A stretch of DNA of 64,000 bases from Halomonas sp. A11-A (GCF_003182195.1 NZ_QGTM01000003.1:124001-188000), one strand, 5' to 3'. Positions 38,957-47,907 are shown, counted from the first letter of the stretch. Made by a program: numbers and translations. The notes: generated by a model not told the origin, from the letters alone.

Positions 38957-39589
38957 ATGCATGACAACCGCCAGACCGTGGCCTCGGTGGATGAGCGAGA
39001 GGCCCTGCGTGCCGATATCTACCGCCTGCTTGCCCGTCTCCTGCTCGCGCCGCCGGATAGCGAGCTGCTCGACTTTCTTGCCCATCTGGAGCCCGACGAG
39101 GACGGCGGCGAGATGAGCGCCGCCTGGCAGGAGCTGGCCGATGCCGCCCGGATGTCCTCCCCCGAGGTGGCCGCCCGGGCGCATTTCGAACTGCTGGTCG
39201 GGGTGATCCAGGGACAGATCACGCCCTACGCCTCCTGGTACCTGCACGGCACCCTGATGGACGAGCCTCTGGTGGCCCTGCGCCGCGACCTGCGCCGGCT
39301 GGGCATCGCCCGGGCCGAGGCGAGCCGAGATCCCGAAGACCACCTGGGCGCCCTGCTCGAAGTGATGGCGCTGCTGGTGGAGGGCGGCTCGCCTGACCAG
39401 GCGGCCTTCTTCCAGCGGCACCTGGCTCCGTGGGCCCAGCGTTGTCTGGGCGACCTGGCGAGGGTGCCCCCCCCTATCTACGCTGGTAGTGGGCGCCTGG
39501 GCCTCGCCTTTCTGGCGCAGGAACGGCAGCGCTTCGAGGCCATGGCCGCGGAGTCGCCGATGCGCATGATCGACCCGACGGCCGGCTAG
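38957..39589 (+). CDS. TorD/DmsD-family molybdoenzyme chaperone
   Basis: A 210-residue all-helical protein of the TorD (cytoplasmic chaperone) family. It has the N-terminal REALRADIYRLLARLLLAPP and the family core HFELLVGVIQGQITPYASWYLHGTLMDEPL. Chaperones of this type bind the Tat signal of a molybdoenzyme until the cofactor is in place. The obvious client is the Tat-signal FDH catalytic subunit two genes downstream. It starts 2 bp after the polyferredoxin stop. Confidence 0.9.
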   Translation: MHDNRQTVASVDEREALRADIYRLLARLLLAPPDSELLDFLAHLEPDEDGGEMSAAWQELADAARMSSPEVAARAHFELLVGVIQGQITPYASWYLHGTLMDEPLVALRRDLRRLGIARAEASRDPEDHLGALLEVMALLVEGGSPDQAAFFQRHLAPWAQRCLGDLARVPPPIYAGSGRLGLAFLAQERQRFEAMAAESPMRMIDPTAG

Positions 39590-39665
39590 CCGCACCAGAC
39601 CGGCGACTGGTCCGACCAATAACAACCCACAACATGTCCCACTGCCTGACTCGAGGAAACACGCC

Positions 39666-39869
39666 ATGAACCGACCCCATGACGCCCAGCGTCGCCGCTT
39701 CCTCCGCACCCTGGGAGCCGGTGGCGCCCTGGCCGGCACCACCGCTGTCATCGGCCACGTCAGCCTCAGCCAGGCAGACGCCCCACCTTCCCCTGAGCGC
39801 GAACCGGCGGAGAGGAACTACCGGGAAACCGAGCATATCCGCACCTACTACGCCACCCTGCGCGACTGA
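39666..39869 (+). CDS. Small Tat-signal protein of the formate dehydrogenase operon
   Basis: A 67-residue protein consisting almost entirely of a twin-arginine signal: RRRFLRTLGAGGALAGTTAVIGHVSL, then a short mature tail with NYRETEHIRTYYATLRD. It belongs to the formate dehydrogenase region Tat-signal family (sometimes called FdhX). It lies just before the catalytic subunit and may accompany it through Tat or form a very small accessory subunit. Its role is not known. Confidence 0.85.
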   Translation: MNRPHDAQRRRFLRTLGAGGALAGTTAVIGHVSLSQADAPPSPEREPAERNYRETEHIRTYYATLRD

Positions 39870-39900
39870 GCGCCCCGCCCAGGTCAGGAGGTAAGACACC

Positions 39901-42753
39901 ATGCGTCTGACACGCAAGCAAGACACCTCGCGCCCGGCAGGGCTCGGCATCTCCCGTCGCCAGTTCCTCAAGCGCAGCGGCGCGGCCACCGGGGGCCTGG
40001 CGGCCGCCGGCTTCATGGGCCACGGGATGATGCGACCCGTCGAGGCAAGCGGCAAGACACCGGTGCTCGACTCCCCGGTCGAGGTCAAGCGCACCATCTG
40101 CTCCCACTGCTCGGTGGGCTGCGGCACCTACGCCGAGGTGCAGGAGGGTATCTGGACTCGCCAGGAGCCCGCCTTCGACCACCCCATCAACCGCGGCGCC
40201 CACTGCGCCAAGGGGGCCTCGCTGCGGCAGCATGGCCACTCCAGCCGACGCCTCAAGTACCCCATGAAGCTGGTCGGCGGCCAGTGGCAGCGGATGAGCT
40301 GGGACGAAGCCATCGAGGAGATCGGCGACAAGGTCCTGGCCCTGCGCGAGGCCCACGGCCCCGACAGCATCTACTGGCTCGGCTCGGCCAAGTTCAACAA
40401 TGAGCAGGCCTACCTGCTGCGCAAGTTTGCCTCCCTGTGGGGCACCAACAATACCGACCACCAGGCGCGCATCTGCCACTCCACGACCGTCGCCGGGGTG
40501 GCCAACACCTGGGGCTACGGGGCGATGACCAACTCGCTCAACGACATGCACAACAGCCGCTCGATGCTGTTCATCGGCTCCAACCCCGCCGAGGCCCACC
40601 CGGTGGCGATGCAGCACTTCCTGATCGCCAAGGAGCGCAACAACTGCGACATCATCGTTGCCGACCCCCGCTTCACCCGCACCGCGGCCAAGGCCGATAC
40701 CCATGTGCGCATCCGCCCCGGCTCCGATGTCGCCTTCATCTGGGGCCTCCTGTGGCACATCTTCGAGAACGGCTGGGAGGATCGCCAGTACATCCAGCAG
40801 CGCGTCTACGGCATGGACGAGGTACGCGCCGAGGTGGCGACCTTCACCCCGGCGGTTGTGGAGGACGTCACCGGCGTGCCGGAGGCGACCATGCGCGACG
40901 TGGCCCAGCGCCTGGCCACCAAGAAGCCGGGCTGCATCGTCTGGTGCATGGGCGGCACCCAGCACACCACCGGCAACAACAACACCCGCGCCTACTGCAT
41001 CCTCGAGCTGGCCCTCGGCAACATCGGCAGGTCCGGCGGCGGGGCGAACATCCTGCGCGGCCACGACAACGTCCAGGGCGCCACCGACATGGGCCTCGAC
41101 TCCAGCTCCCTGCCGGCCTACTACGGTCTGGCCGAGGGGGCCTGGCAGCACTGGGCGCGGGTCTGGGACGTCGACTACGAGTGGCTCAAGAGCCGCTTCG
41201 ACCAGACCGAGTACCACGACGGCCTGCCCATGAACAGCAGCGGCATCACGGTCTCCCGCTGGGTCGACGGGGTGCTCGAGGAGGACGAGGCGATCTCGCA
41301 GCGCACCGCACTCAAGGCGATGTTCTACTGGGGCCATGCGGTCAACTCCCAGACCCGCGGTCCCGAGATGCGCCGCGCCATGCAGAAGCTCGAGATGATG
41401 GTGATCGTCGACCCCTACCCCACGGTGGCCGCGGTCATGCATGACCGGACCGACGGCGTCTATCTGCTGCCCGCCTGCACGCAGTTCGAGACCACCGGCA
41501 GCGTGACGGCCACCAACCGCTCGCTGCAGTGGCGCGACAGGGTGATCGAGCCGCTGTTCGAGTCCAAGCCCGACCACGAGATCATGTACCTGCTGGCCGA
41601 GAAGTTCGGCTTCGCCGATGAGCTCACTCGCCATATCCAGGTCAATGGCAAGGAGCCGCTGATCGAGGACATCCTGCGTGAGATCAACCGCGGCACCTGG
41701 ACCATCGGCTACACCGGCCAGAGCCCGGAGCGACTCAAGGAGCACCAGAAGAACTGGCATACCTTCAGCTTCGAGAACCTGCGCGCCGAGGGCGGTCCCG
41801 CCGACGGCGACTATTACGGCCTGCCCTGGCCCTGCTGGGGCACGCCGGAGTTCGCCCACCCCGGCTCGCCCAACCTCTACGACCCCAGCGTGCCGGTCAA
41901 GGAGGGCGGCATGGGCTTCCGGGCGCGCTTCGGCATCGAGCGCAACGGCGTGAACCTGCTGGCCGAGGGCTCGGCCCCGGTCGCCGGCGAGCTCGACGAT
42001 GGCTATCCCGAGTTCACCGACCAGATGCTCAAGGACTTGGGCTGGTGGGACGACCTCACCGACGAGGAGAAGGCTGCCGCCGAGGGCGAGAACTGGAAGA
42101 CGGACCTCTCCGGGGGCATCCAGCGGGTGGCCATCGAGCACGGCTGCGCCCCCTACGGCAACGCCAAGGCGCGTGCCGTGGTGTGGACCTTCCCGGACCA
42201 GGTGCCCAAGCACCGCGAGCCGCTCTACACCACCCGTCGCGATCTGGTCGAGCAGTTCCCCACCTGGGACGACTTTCGCTCACTGTTCCGGCTGCCCACC
42301 CTCTATCGCAGCATCCAGGAGAACGACAACTCCGACCGCTATCCGATCATCCTCACCTCGGGGCGCCTGGTGGAGTACGAGGGCGGCGGCGAGGAGACCC
42401 GCTCCATGTCGTGGCTGGCCGAGTTGCAGCAGGAGATGTTCGTCGAGGTCAATCCGGCGGATGCCAACGACATCGGCATTCGCGACGGCGACACCGTCTG
42501 GGTCGAGGGCGCCGAGGGCGGCCGCGTGCGGGTCAAGGCGCTGGTCACGCCGCGGATGGGCCGTGGGGTGGCCTTCATGCCCTTCCACTTCGGCGGCATC
42601 TTCCAGGGCGAGAACCTCCACGACCGCTACCCGGAGGGCACTGCCCCCTATGTACTGGGCGAGGCGGCCAACACGGCGACCACCTACGGCTATGACCCTG
42701 TGACCATGATGCAGGAAACCAAGTGCACCATTTGCCGGATCGAGCGCGCCTAA
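39901..42753 (+). CDS. fdhA: Formate dehydrogenase catalytic subunit (Mo/W-bisPGD)
   Basis: This 950-residue molybdopterin oxidoreductase oxidises formate to CO2. It carries a Tat signal (SRRQFLKRSGAATGG), so it works in the periplasm. A 4Fe-4S site is formed by Cys67, Cys70, Cys74 and Cys102. The metal-ligand position is Cys192 (ARICHSTTVAG), encoded by TGC, so this is the cysteine rather than the selenocysteine form. The C-terminal pterin-binding domain is recognisable (YPIILTSGRLVEYEGGGEETRS). An AGGAGG site precedes the start. The Fe-S and cytochrome b subunits follow. Confidence 0.96.
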   Translation: MRLTRKQDTSRPAGLGISRRQFLKRSGAATGGLAAAGFMGHGMMRPVEASGKTPVLDSPVEVKRTICSHCSVGCGTYAEVQEGIWTRQEPAFDHPINRGAHCAKGASLRQHGHSSRRLKYPMKLVGGQWQRMSWDEAIEEIGDKVLALREAHGPDSIYWLGSAKFNNEQAYLLRKFASLWGTNNTDHQARICHSTTVAGVANTWGYGAMTNSLNDMHNSRSMLFIGSNPAEAHPVAMQHFLIAKERNNCDIIVADPRFTRTAAKADTHVRIRPGSDVAFIWGLLWHIFENGWEDRQYIQQRVYGMDEVRAEVATFTPAVVEDVTGVPEATMRDVAQRLATKKPGCIVWCMGGTQHTTGNNNTRAYCILELALGNIGRSGGGANILRGHDNVQGATDMGLDSSSLPAYYGLAEGAWQHWARVWDVDYEWLKSRFDQTEYHDGLPMNSSGITVSRWVDGVLEEDEAISQRTALKAMFYWGHAVNSQTRGPEMRRAMQKLEMMVIVDPYPTVAAVMHDRTDGVYLLPACTQFETTGSVTATNRSLQWRDRVIEPLFESKPDHEIMYLLAEKFGFADELTRHIQVNGKEPLIEDILREINRGTWTIGYTGQSPERLKEHQKNWHTFSFENLRAEGGPADGDYYGLPWPCWGTPEFAHPGSPNLYDPSVPVKEGGMGFRARFGIERNGVNLLAEGSAPVAGELDDGYPEFTDQMLKDLGWWDDLTDEEKAAAEGENWKTDLSGGIQRVAIEHGCAPYGNAKARAVVWTFPDQVPKHREPLYTTRRDLVEQFPTWDDFRSLFRLPTLYRSIQENDNSDRYPIILTSGRLVEYEGGGEETRSMSWLAELQQEMFVEVNPADANDIGIRDGDTVWVEGAEGGRVRVKALVTPRMGRGVAFMPFHFGGIFQGENLHDRYPEGTAPYVLGEAANTATTYGYDPVTMMQETKCTICRIERA

Positions 42754-42782
42754 GCGATCGACAGCGACCAGGAGAACAAGAC

Positions 42783-43427
42783 ATGGCACAGATGAAATTC
42801 ATGTGCGACGCCGAGCGCTGCATCGACTGCAACGGCTGCGTCACCGCCTGCAAGAACGCCAACGATGTCCCCTGGGGCATCCAGCGCCGGCGGGTGGTGA
42901 CCCTCAACGACGGCCTGGCCAACGAGGTCTCGATCTCGGTGGCCTGCATGCATTGCGATGACGCGCCCTGCATGGCGGTCTGCCCCACGGACTGCTTCTA
43001 CAAGACCGACGACGGCATCGTCCTGCACGACAAGGACCTCTGTATCGGCTGCGGCTACTGCCTCTACGCCTGCCCCTTCGGGGCCCCTCAGTTCCCCAAG
43101 CAGAACGCCTTCGGCGAGCGCGGCAAGATGGACAAGTGCACCTTCTGCGCCGGCGGACCGGCAGACAGCAAGGAGGAGGAGTACGAGAAGTACGGGGCCA
43201 ACCGCATTGCCGAGGGCAAGCTGCCGCTGTGTGCCGAGATGTGCTCCACCAAGGCGTTGCTCGCCGGCGACGCCCAGACGGTGGCCGATATCTTCCGTCA
43301 GCGGGTCATCCATCGCGGTCATCCCGACGGTGGCTGGTCGGGCAATCCGCGCAGCGAGCAGGAACGCGGCGCCGCCGAACTCTCCCAGGCCGATGCGCTG
43401 GCCTATGACGCGACCCGCCAGGGCTAG
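42783..43427 (+). CDS. fdhB: Formate dehydrogenase Fe-S subunit
   Basis: A 214-residue four-cluster ferredoxin subunit that passes electrons from the catalytic subunit to the membrane cytochrome. Cysteine motifs are CIDCNGCVTAC, CMHCDDAPCMAVC, CIGCGYCLYAC and CTFC...CAEMC. It has no Tat signal, so it is presumably exported attached to the catalytic subunit. Length and motifs match the beta subunit of three-subunit formate dehydrogenases. A CAGGAGAAC-type site precedes the ATG. Confidence 0.95.
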   Translation: MAQMKFMCDAERCIDCNGCVTACKNANDVPWGIQRRRVVTLNDGLANEVSISVACMHCDDAPCMAVCPTDCFYKTDDGIVLHDKDLCIGCGYCLYACPFGAPQFPKQNAFGERGKMDKCTFCAGGPADSKEEEYEKYGANRIAEGKLPLCAEMCSTKALLAGDAQTVADIFRQRVIHRGHPDGGWSGNPRSEQERGAAELSQADALAYDATRQG

Positions 43428-43438
43428 GAGGTGATGCC

Positions 43439-44494
43439 ATGAGCCTGTGCCGAAATGGGCCCCTGGGGGGACTGCTGCTGGCGGTGCTGCTTGCCCTGAC
43501 CGCCCTGCTCGCCTCCCCCGTCCTGGCCCAGACGGAACCCCAGCGCGAGGCGGCCACCGCGGTGGGTGGTGTGAGTCCCGACACCTGGCGCCAGGTGCGC
43601 AGCGGTGAGGTAGACGCCAACTTCCGCGACAGTCGCTTCGATTCCAACTACAACCTGATCAACGCCAGCGGCGAGCGCTGGCGGCAGCTGCGCAACCGCT
43701 GGGTCTCCCCCTTCGGCCTCATCGCCGTGGGCGGGATGACCGTGGCGATTGCGCTCTTCTACGTGATCATCGGCCGCAAGGAGCTCAGCGAGCCTCGCAC
43801 CGGGCGCAAGCTGCTGCGCTGGCCGCTGTTCGTGCGCGCCCTCCACTGGACGGTGGCGACCCTGTTCCTCATCCTCGCCCTGACGGGACTCAACCTGCTC
43901 TACGGCAAGTTCGTGTTTCGCTCGCTGTTCGGCGACGCAATCTGGGGCTCGATGATCTCGGCCTCGAAGCTCGCCCACAACTATCTGGGCCCGCTGTTCG
44001 GGGTGCTGCTGATCGTGCTGCTGGCCAGGATGCTCAAGCACAACTGGCCCAAGCGTCATGACCTGGAGTGGTTTCGCCAGGGTGGCGGCCTGGTGGGCAA
44101 GGGCCATCCCGATGCCGGCTTCGCCAACGGCGGCGAGAAGCTCTGGTTCTGGCTGCTGGCCACCGCCGGCCTGGCCGTGGTGGCCAGCGGCTTCGTGCTG
44201 GATTTCCCCAACTATGGCCAGAGCCGCGACACCATGCAGTGGGCCAACCTGATCCACAGCGTCGGCGCCCTGGGGCTCACCGCGGTGGCGCTGGGCCATA
44301 TCTACATCGGCACCATCGGCTCGGAGGGATCGCTGGAGGGGATGACCACCGGCTACGTGGACGAGACCTGGGCCAAGGACCACCACAACCTCTGGTACGA
44401 GGAGGTCAAGGAGCAGGCGGTGCCCGAGGGGCAGGTCGGCGACCAGCCGGCTCCCTCCGGCGATACCGGTGAAACGGCCTCTCGCCCGGGATGA
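43439..44494 (+). CDS. Formate dehydrogenase cytochrome b556 subunit
   Basis: A 351-residue gamma subunit that anchors the enzyme and passes electrons to quinone. Residues 1-31 form a signal peptide (ASPVLAQ cleavage region). A periplasmic segment of about 65 residues follows (DTWRQVRSGEVDANFRDSRFDSNYNLINASGERWRQLRNRW). The four-helix cytochrome b domain is next, with likely heme His residues in FVRALHWTVATLF, KLAHNYLGPLFG and NLIHSVGALG. The C-terminal tail is hydrophilic. It starts 11 bp after fdhB. A terminator follows. Confidence 0.93.
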   Translation: MSLCRNGPLGGLLLAVLLALTALLASPVLAQTEPQREAATAVGGVSPDTWRQVRSGEVDANFRDSRFDSNYNLINASGERWRQLRNRWVSPFGLIAVGGMTVAIALFYVIIGRKELSEPRTGRKLLRWPLFVRALHWTVATLFLILALTGLNLLYGKFVFRSLFGDAIWGSMISASKLAHNYLGPLFGVLLIVLLARMLKHNWPKRHDLEWFRQGGGLVGKGHPDAGFANGGEKLWFWLLATAGLAVVASGFVLDFPNYGQSRDTMQWANLIHSVGALGLTAVALGHIYIGTIGSEGSLEGMTTGYVDETWAKDHHNLWYEEVKEQAVPEGQVGDQPAPSGDTGETASRPG

Positions 44495-44519
44495 GTCGCG
44501 CCCTCGTCACGGCCTCCAC

Positions 44520-44548
44520 GACACCGCCTACGGGCGGTGTCTTTTGTT
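44520..44548 (+). terminator. Rho-independent terminator after the formate dehydrogenase operon
   Basis: A perfect 9-bp stem (GACACCGCC / GGCGGTGTC) with a TACG loop is followed by TTTTGTT. It ends the FDH transcript 26 bp after the cytochrome gene. Confidence 0.88.
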
Positions 44549-44605
44549 ATGCTGGTTCCATCCTGACCCAACTCACCCAACTCACCCAGGGAGAACGAGA
44601 GCGCC

Positions 44606-44923
44606 ATGGACCATCTCGACGACGCCACCCGCACCGAACTCGAGGCCGCCGCCTTCCGCCGCCTGCTCAGGCACCTCGACGAGCACAAGGAGGTGCAGAA
44701 CATCGACCTGATGAACCTGGCCGATTTCTGCCGCAATTGCCTCTCCAAGTGGCTGGTCAGCGCCGCCGAAGAGCGTGGGGAGACGCTCGACTACGAACGC
44801 GCCCGGGAGTACGTCTACGGCATGCCCTACGCGGAGTGGAAGGAGAAGTACCAGCTGGAGGCCACGCCGGAGCAGCAGGCCGCCTTCCAGGCGCGCCAGG
44901 CACAGAAGCAGGAGAAGGCATGA
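44606..44923 (+). CDS. DUF1244 family protein
   Basis: A 105-residue protein of the DUF1244 family. The conserved block is AAFRRLLRHLDEHKEVQNIDLMNLADFCRNCLSKWLVSAAEERG, with two nearby cysteines (CRNC), then YVYGMPYAEWKEKYQ. The function is not known. A GGGAGAACGAGAG region precedes the ATG. The moaB start overlaps its stop (ATGA), so it is coupled to molybdopterin genes, which hints at a role in cofactor or metal handling without proving it. Confidence 0.88.
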   Translation: MDHLDDATRTELEAAAFRRLLRHLDEHKEVQNIDLMNLADFCRNCLSKWLVSAAEERGETLDYERAREYVYGMPYAEWKEKYQLEATPEQQAAFQARQAQKQEKA

Positions 44924-45444
44924 TGGCCGAACCGATGATTCCCCTCGCCGTTGCGGTGCTGACGATCTCCGACACCCGTAACGAGGAGACCGACCGCAGC
45001 GGCCTGGCCCTGGTGAGCTGCCTGACCGATGCCGGCCACCGCCTGGCCGACAAGCGCATCGTGCCGGACGACATCTACCGCATCCGCGCCGTGGTGGCCG
45101 AATGGATCGCCGACCCTGCCATCCAGGTGGTGCTGACCACCGGAGGGACGGGCTTCACCGGCCGCGACTCCACCCCGGAGGCGGTCGGCGTGCTGCTCGA
45201 CAAGGAGATCGAGGGGTTCGGCGAGCTGTTCCGCCAGCTCAGCTGGGAGGAGATCGGCAGCTCCACGGTGCAGAGCCGCTGCCTTGGCGGCCTGGCCAAC
45301 GCCACCGTGGTGTTCTGCCTGCCCGGCTCCACCGGCGCCTGCCTCACCGCCTGGAACGGCATCCTGGCCGAACAGCTGGATAGCCGACACAAGCCCTGCA
45401 ACTTTGCCAATATTGTGATCCCCGAGCGAGGCCAGCATGGCTGA
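44920..45444 (+). CDS. moaB: Molybdenum cofactor biosynthesis protein MoaB
   Basis: A 174-residue MoaB/Mog-family protein; members adenylylate molybdopterin before metal insertion, although E. coli MoaB itself is poorly active. The core motifs TISDTRNEETDRSG, LTTGGTGFTGRDSTPEA and LPGSTGACLTAWNGIL are present. Two ATG codons (44920 and 44923) could start it; the first overlaps the DUF1244 stop. moeA overlaps its end by 8 bp. It is next to FDH, a molybdenum or tungsten enzyme. Confidence 0.93.
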   Translation: MMAEPMIPLAVAVLTISDTRNEETDRSGLALVSCLTDAGHRLADKRIVPDDIYRIRAVVAEWIADPAIQVVLTTGGTGFTGRDSTPEAVGVLLDKEIEGFGELFRQLSWEEIGSSTVQSRCLGGLANATVVFCLPGSTGACLTAWNGILAEQLDSRHKPCNFANIVIPERGQHG

Positions 45445-46642
45445 GCTCAAGCCCGTGGAGGCGGCACTCTCTGCCCTGCTCGAGGGCGTACAGCCGCTGG
45501 GAAGCGAGCGAATCCCCTGCGACCGGGCCGCCGGCAGGATCCTGGCCGAGCCGGTGGCGGCGACTCTCGACGTGCCCCCCTTCGACAACAGCGCCATGGA
45601 TGGCTATGCCCTGCACCACCGGGACGCCGGCCGCTGGCTGCGGGTCAACCAGCGCATCGCCGCAGGCGCCACCGGTGAACCCCTGGCCGCCGACAGCTGC
45701 GCACGGATCTTCACCGGCGGGGCCATTCCAGAGGGCGCCGACTGCGTGGTCATGCAGGAGAGCGTCGAGGTCGACGGCGATTGGGTGCGGGTCCCTGAGG
45801 GAGTGCCGGCCGGGGACAATATCCGCCGCCGGGGCCGGGATGTCACCGCGGGGAGCGAGCTGCTGCCGGCCGGTGAGCCGCTGGAAGCCGCGGCCCTGGG
45901 CCACCTGGCCGGCCAGGGCATCACCGAGGTCACGGTGCGCCGCCGCCCCCGAGTGGCCCTGCTCTCCACCGGCGACGAGATCGTGGACCCCGGCCAGCCC
46001 CTGGGCCCCGGGCAGATCTACAACTCCAACCGCCCCATGCTGCGTCGATTGCTGGAGCGATTCGGGGCCGAGGTGGTGCACCTTGCCGCGATTCCCGACG
46101 AGCCCGAAGGCACTCGCCGTGCCCTCGAGGACGCCGCCCGCCGTGCCGACCTGGTGGTAAGCACCGGTGGCGTCAGCGTCGGCGAGGAGGATCACGTCAA
46201 GGCGGCGGTGGAGGCGCTCGGGCAGCTGGACCTGTGGCGCCTGGCTATCCGGCCTGGCAAGCCGCTGGCCCTGGGGCGGCTCCCCGCCGAGGGTCACGAG
46301 GCCCGCTTTGTGGGCCTGCCGGGAAATCCGGTATCGAGCTTCGTGGGGGCCTGGCTGTTCCTGCGCCCACTGATGGGCGCCCTGCTCGGCGCACCAGCTT
46401 TGCTCGAGCTGCCGCGCCTGGCGGCGCGCGCCGCCTTTGCTACCCAGACCGGACCCCGCGCGCACTACATGCGGGTTCGCCTCGAATTCGGCACGGAGGG
46501 CATCAGTGCCCACGCCTTCCGTGACCAGAACTCCGGGGTGCTCTCCTCCTGCATCGCGGCGGATGCTCTGGCGGTGGTCTCGCCAGAGACGCGCCTCGAG
46601 GTGGGCGATAGGGTCGACTGCCTCTGGATCGGCGGGGCCTGA
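45437..46642 (+). CDS. moeA: Molybdopterin molybdenumtransferase MoeA
   Basis: MoeA inserts molybdate into adenylylated molybdopterin. The 401-residue protein shows the family blocks LDVPPFDNSAMDGYAL, IFTGGAIPEGADCVVMQE, LLSTGDEIVDPGQPLGPGQIYNSN, VSTGGVSVGEEDHVK and LPGNPVSSFVGAWLF. The start overlaps the moaB end, so the two are co-translated. The gene is full length. Together with FdhD it supplies the final steps of FDH cofactor maturation in this locus. Confidence 0.96.
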   Translation: MAELKPVEAALSALLEGVQPLGSERIPCDRAAGRILAEPVAATLDVPPFDNSAMDGYALHHRDAGRWLRVNQRIAAGATGEPLAADSCARIFTGGAIPEGADCVVMQESVEVDGDWVRVPEGVPAGDNIRRRGRDVTAGSELLPAGEPLEAAALGHLAGQGITEVTVRRRPRVALLSTGDEIVDPGQPLGPGQIYNSNRPMLRRLLERFGAEVVHLAAIPDEPEGTRRALEDAARRADLVVSTGGVSVGEEDHVKAAVEALGQLDLWRLAIRPGKPLALGRLPAEGHEARFVGLPGNPVSSFVGAWLFLRPLMGALLGAPALLELPRLAARAAFATQTGPRAHYMRVRLEFGTEGISAHAFRDQNSGVLSSCIAADALAVVSPETRLEVGDRVDCLWIGGA

Positions 46643-46654
46643 GCGCCTCGCCGG

Positions 46655-47227
46655 CTAGGGATGTGCCGGCACCTCCAGCGCCCTGCGCACCTCCGGCCAG
46701 AGCCGCTCGAATCCCTGGCCGAGACGCTTGTGCTCCCGCTCGAGCCAGGGCACCAGCTCCTCCAGCCGGTTGGGGCCGGAGAGACGGCGCCCGATGCCGG
46801 CAATCGCCCGACAGGTGAAGGCGAAATCCGCATAGCAATGCAGCCAATCCTGCTCCACCAGCACCGGCACCAGCGTGGCCAGGCGGGCTGGCGCCGGCCG
46901 GGCCCGAAGCACCCGGTAGGTGCGGGCCACCAGGGGGGAGTGCCCGGCCTGAAGGCCCAGTTCCCGCGCCACGAAGTGATCCCACACCAGGTCCAGGGCG
47001 ATCCCGGCATAGCGTCGCTGGCGATCGGGCACCCGGCGACGGATCCGCGCCACAACGGGATGCGCATCCACGAAGGCGTCCACCCGACGGTGGTGGCGAA
47101 TGCCAGCGGCAACCCCCTCCGGCCAGGCGGAGAGGTCGCTCCCCTTGACCCCGTCGGCGATCAGGTTACCCCACAGGAAGTCATCGCTGCCGCCACGGGC
47201 CAGCCAGGCATGGGCGAGGAAGTTCAC
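46655..47227 (-). CDS. acpH: Acyl carrier protein phosphodiesterase AcpH
   Basis: AcpH removes the 4'-phosphopantetheine arm from acyl carrier protein. The 190-residue protein (DUF479/HD-like) begins MNFLAHAWLARGGSDDFLWGNLIADGVKG and has AGIRHHRRVDAFVDAHPVV and ALDLVWDHFVAR, where His/Asp residues form the metal site. It lies 7 bp after tusE on the same strand and probably shares its transcript. Confidence 0.9.
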   Translation of the reverse strand: MNFLAHAWLARGGSDDFLWGNLIADGVKGSDLSAWPEGVAAGIRHHRRVDAFVDAHPVVARIRRRVPDRQRRYAGIALDLVWDHFVARELGLQAGHSPLVARTYRVLRARPAPARLATLVPVLVEQDWLHCYADFAFTCRAIAGIGRRLSGPNRLEELVPWLEREHKRLGQGFERLWPEVRRALEVPAHP

Positions 47228-47234
47228 GAGTGGC

Positions 47235-47588
47235 TCACAGGCAGTGGGTGGGCTTGGGCAGCCCGGCGATGCGCGCGGCGAGCTTGGCCGGGCTGCCGGG
47301 GAAGAGCCGCATCAGGTGGATCGAACGGCCCTTCTCCTCGCCCAGGGCCATGGCCACGGCCTTCACCAGGGGCCGCATCGCCGGCGCCTGCTCGAAGCGC
47401 TGGTAGAAGTCACGCAGCACCTGGATCACCTCCCAGTGCTCATCGGTTAGCGTGATGCCTTCCTCTTCGGCCAGGCTCCTGGCGACTTCGGGTGTCCAGT
47501 CAGCGAGGACGACCAGGTATCCTTCGGGATCCAGTGCCACCTGTTGCTCGTTAACAGCAAGATAACGGTATATTTCTGTGGTCGCCAT
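47235..47588 (-). CDS. tusE: TusE/DsrC-type sulfur carrier
   Basis: TusE accepts sulfur from TusBCD and hands it to MnmA for 2-thiouridine in tRNA. The 117-residue protein ends KPTHCL, with the essential penultimate cysteine. The second C-terminal cysteine of dissimilatory DsrC is absent, which favours tRNA thiolation over sulfur respiration. The start codon overlaps the tusB stop (TGATG). It follows tusD-tusC-tusB. Confidence 0.93.
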   Translation of the reverse strand: MATTEIYRYLAVNEQQVALDPEGYLVVLADWTPEVARSLAEEEGITLTDEHWEVIQVLRDFYQRFEQAPAMRPLVKAVAMALGEEKGRSIHLMRLFPGSPAKLAARIAGLPKPTHCL

Positions 47589-47878
47589 CAGAACCAGCTC
47601 ACCGTGCGCTGCGCCTCTTCGGTGAGCGTGACAAAGCCCTCCATATCGACCCGAATCACCGAGTCGGCGCTGAGCGGCACCAGCCCGCGGGCGGCGAGGT
47701 CCTCCTCCAGCACGTAGAGGCGCCCCTGCAGGTCACCGAAGCGGCCCGCCAGGCTTTCCAGGGCGCCCTGCACCCCGTCCTCGATCATCAGGAGTCGATC
47801 GGCCGGCCCCATGGCGGCCAGCGCCTGGCGGTAGACCTCGCTGGTAGCCGGCGAGCGATTGAGAATATGCAGTAGCAT
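47588..47878 (-). CDS. tusB: TusB/DsrH sulfur relay subunit
   Basis: A 96-residue subunit of the TusBCD complex. It begins MLLHILNRSPATSEVYRQALAAMGPADRLLMIEDGVQGAL, the typical DsrH pattern, and ends VSWF. The family's cysteine is not needed for transfer, and none is visible here. I start at 47878, with a GGAGAG site upstream; an in-frame start 11 codons earlier is unlikely. It is coupled to tusE. Confidence 0.88.
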   Translation of the reverse strand: MLLHILNRSPATSEVYRQALAAMGPADRLLMIEDGVQGALESLAGRFGDLQGRLYVLEEDLAARGLVPLSADSVIRVDMEGFVTLTEEAQRTVSWF

Positions 47879-47907
47879 CAGGGTCTCTCCGGGCGGCCCC
47901 GCCGCCT

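Noticed and set aside
40471-40500. Possible selenocysteine in the formate dehydrogenase
   Set aside because: The metal-ligand codon is TGC, not TGA, so no SECIS element is needed or expected.
39766-42213. Open frame of about 815 codons on the minus strand
   Set aside because: Antisense shadow of fdhA, with no recognisable domain.
44571-44588. Tandem ACTCACCCA repeat before DUF1244
   Set aside because: Only two 9-bp units in a leader; too short to claim a functional repeat.
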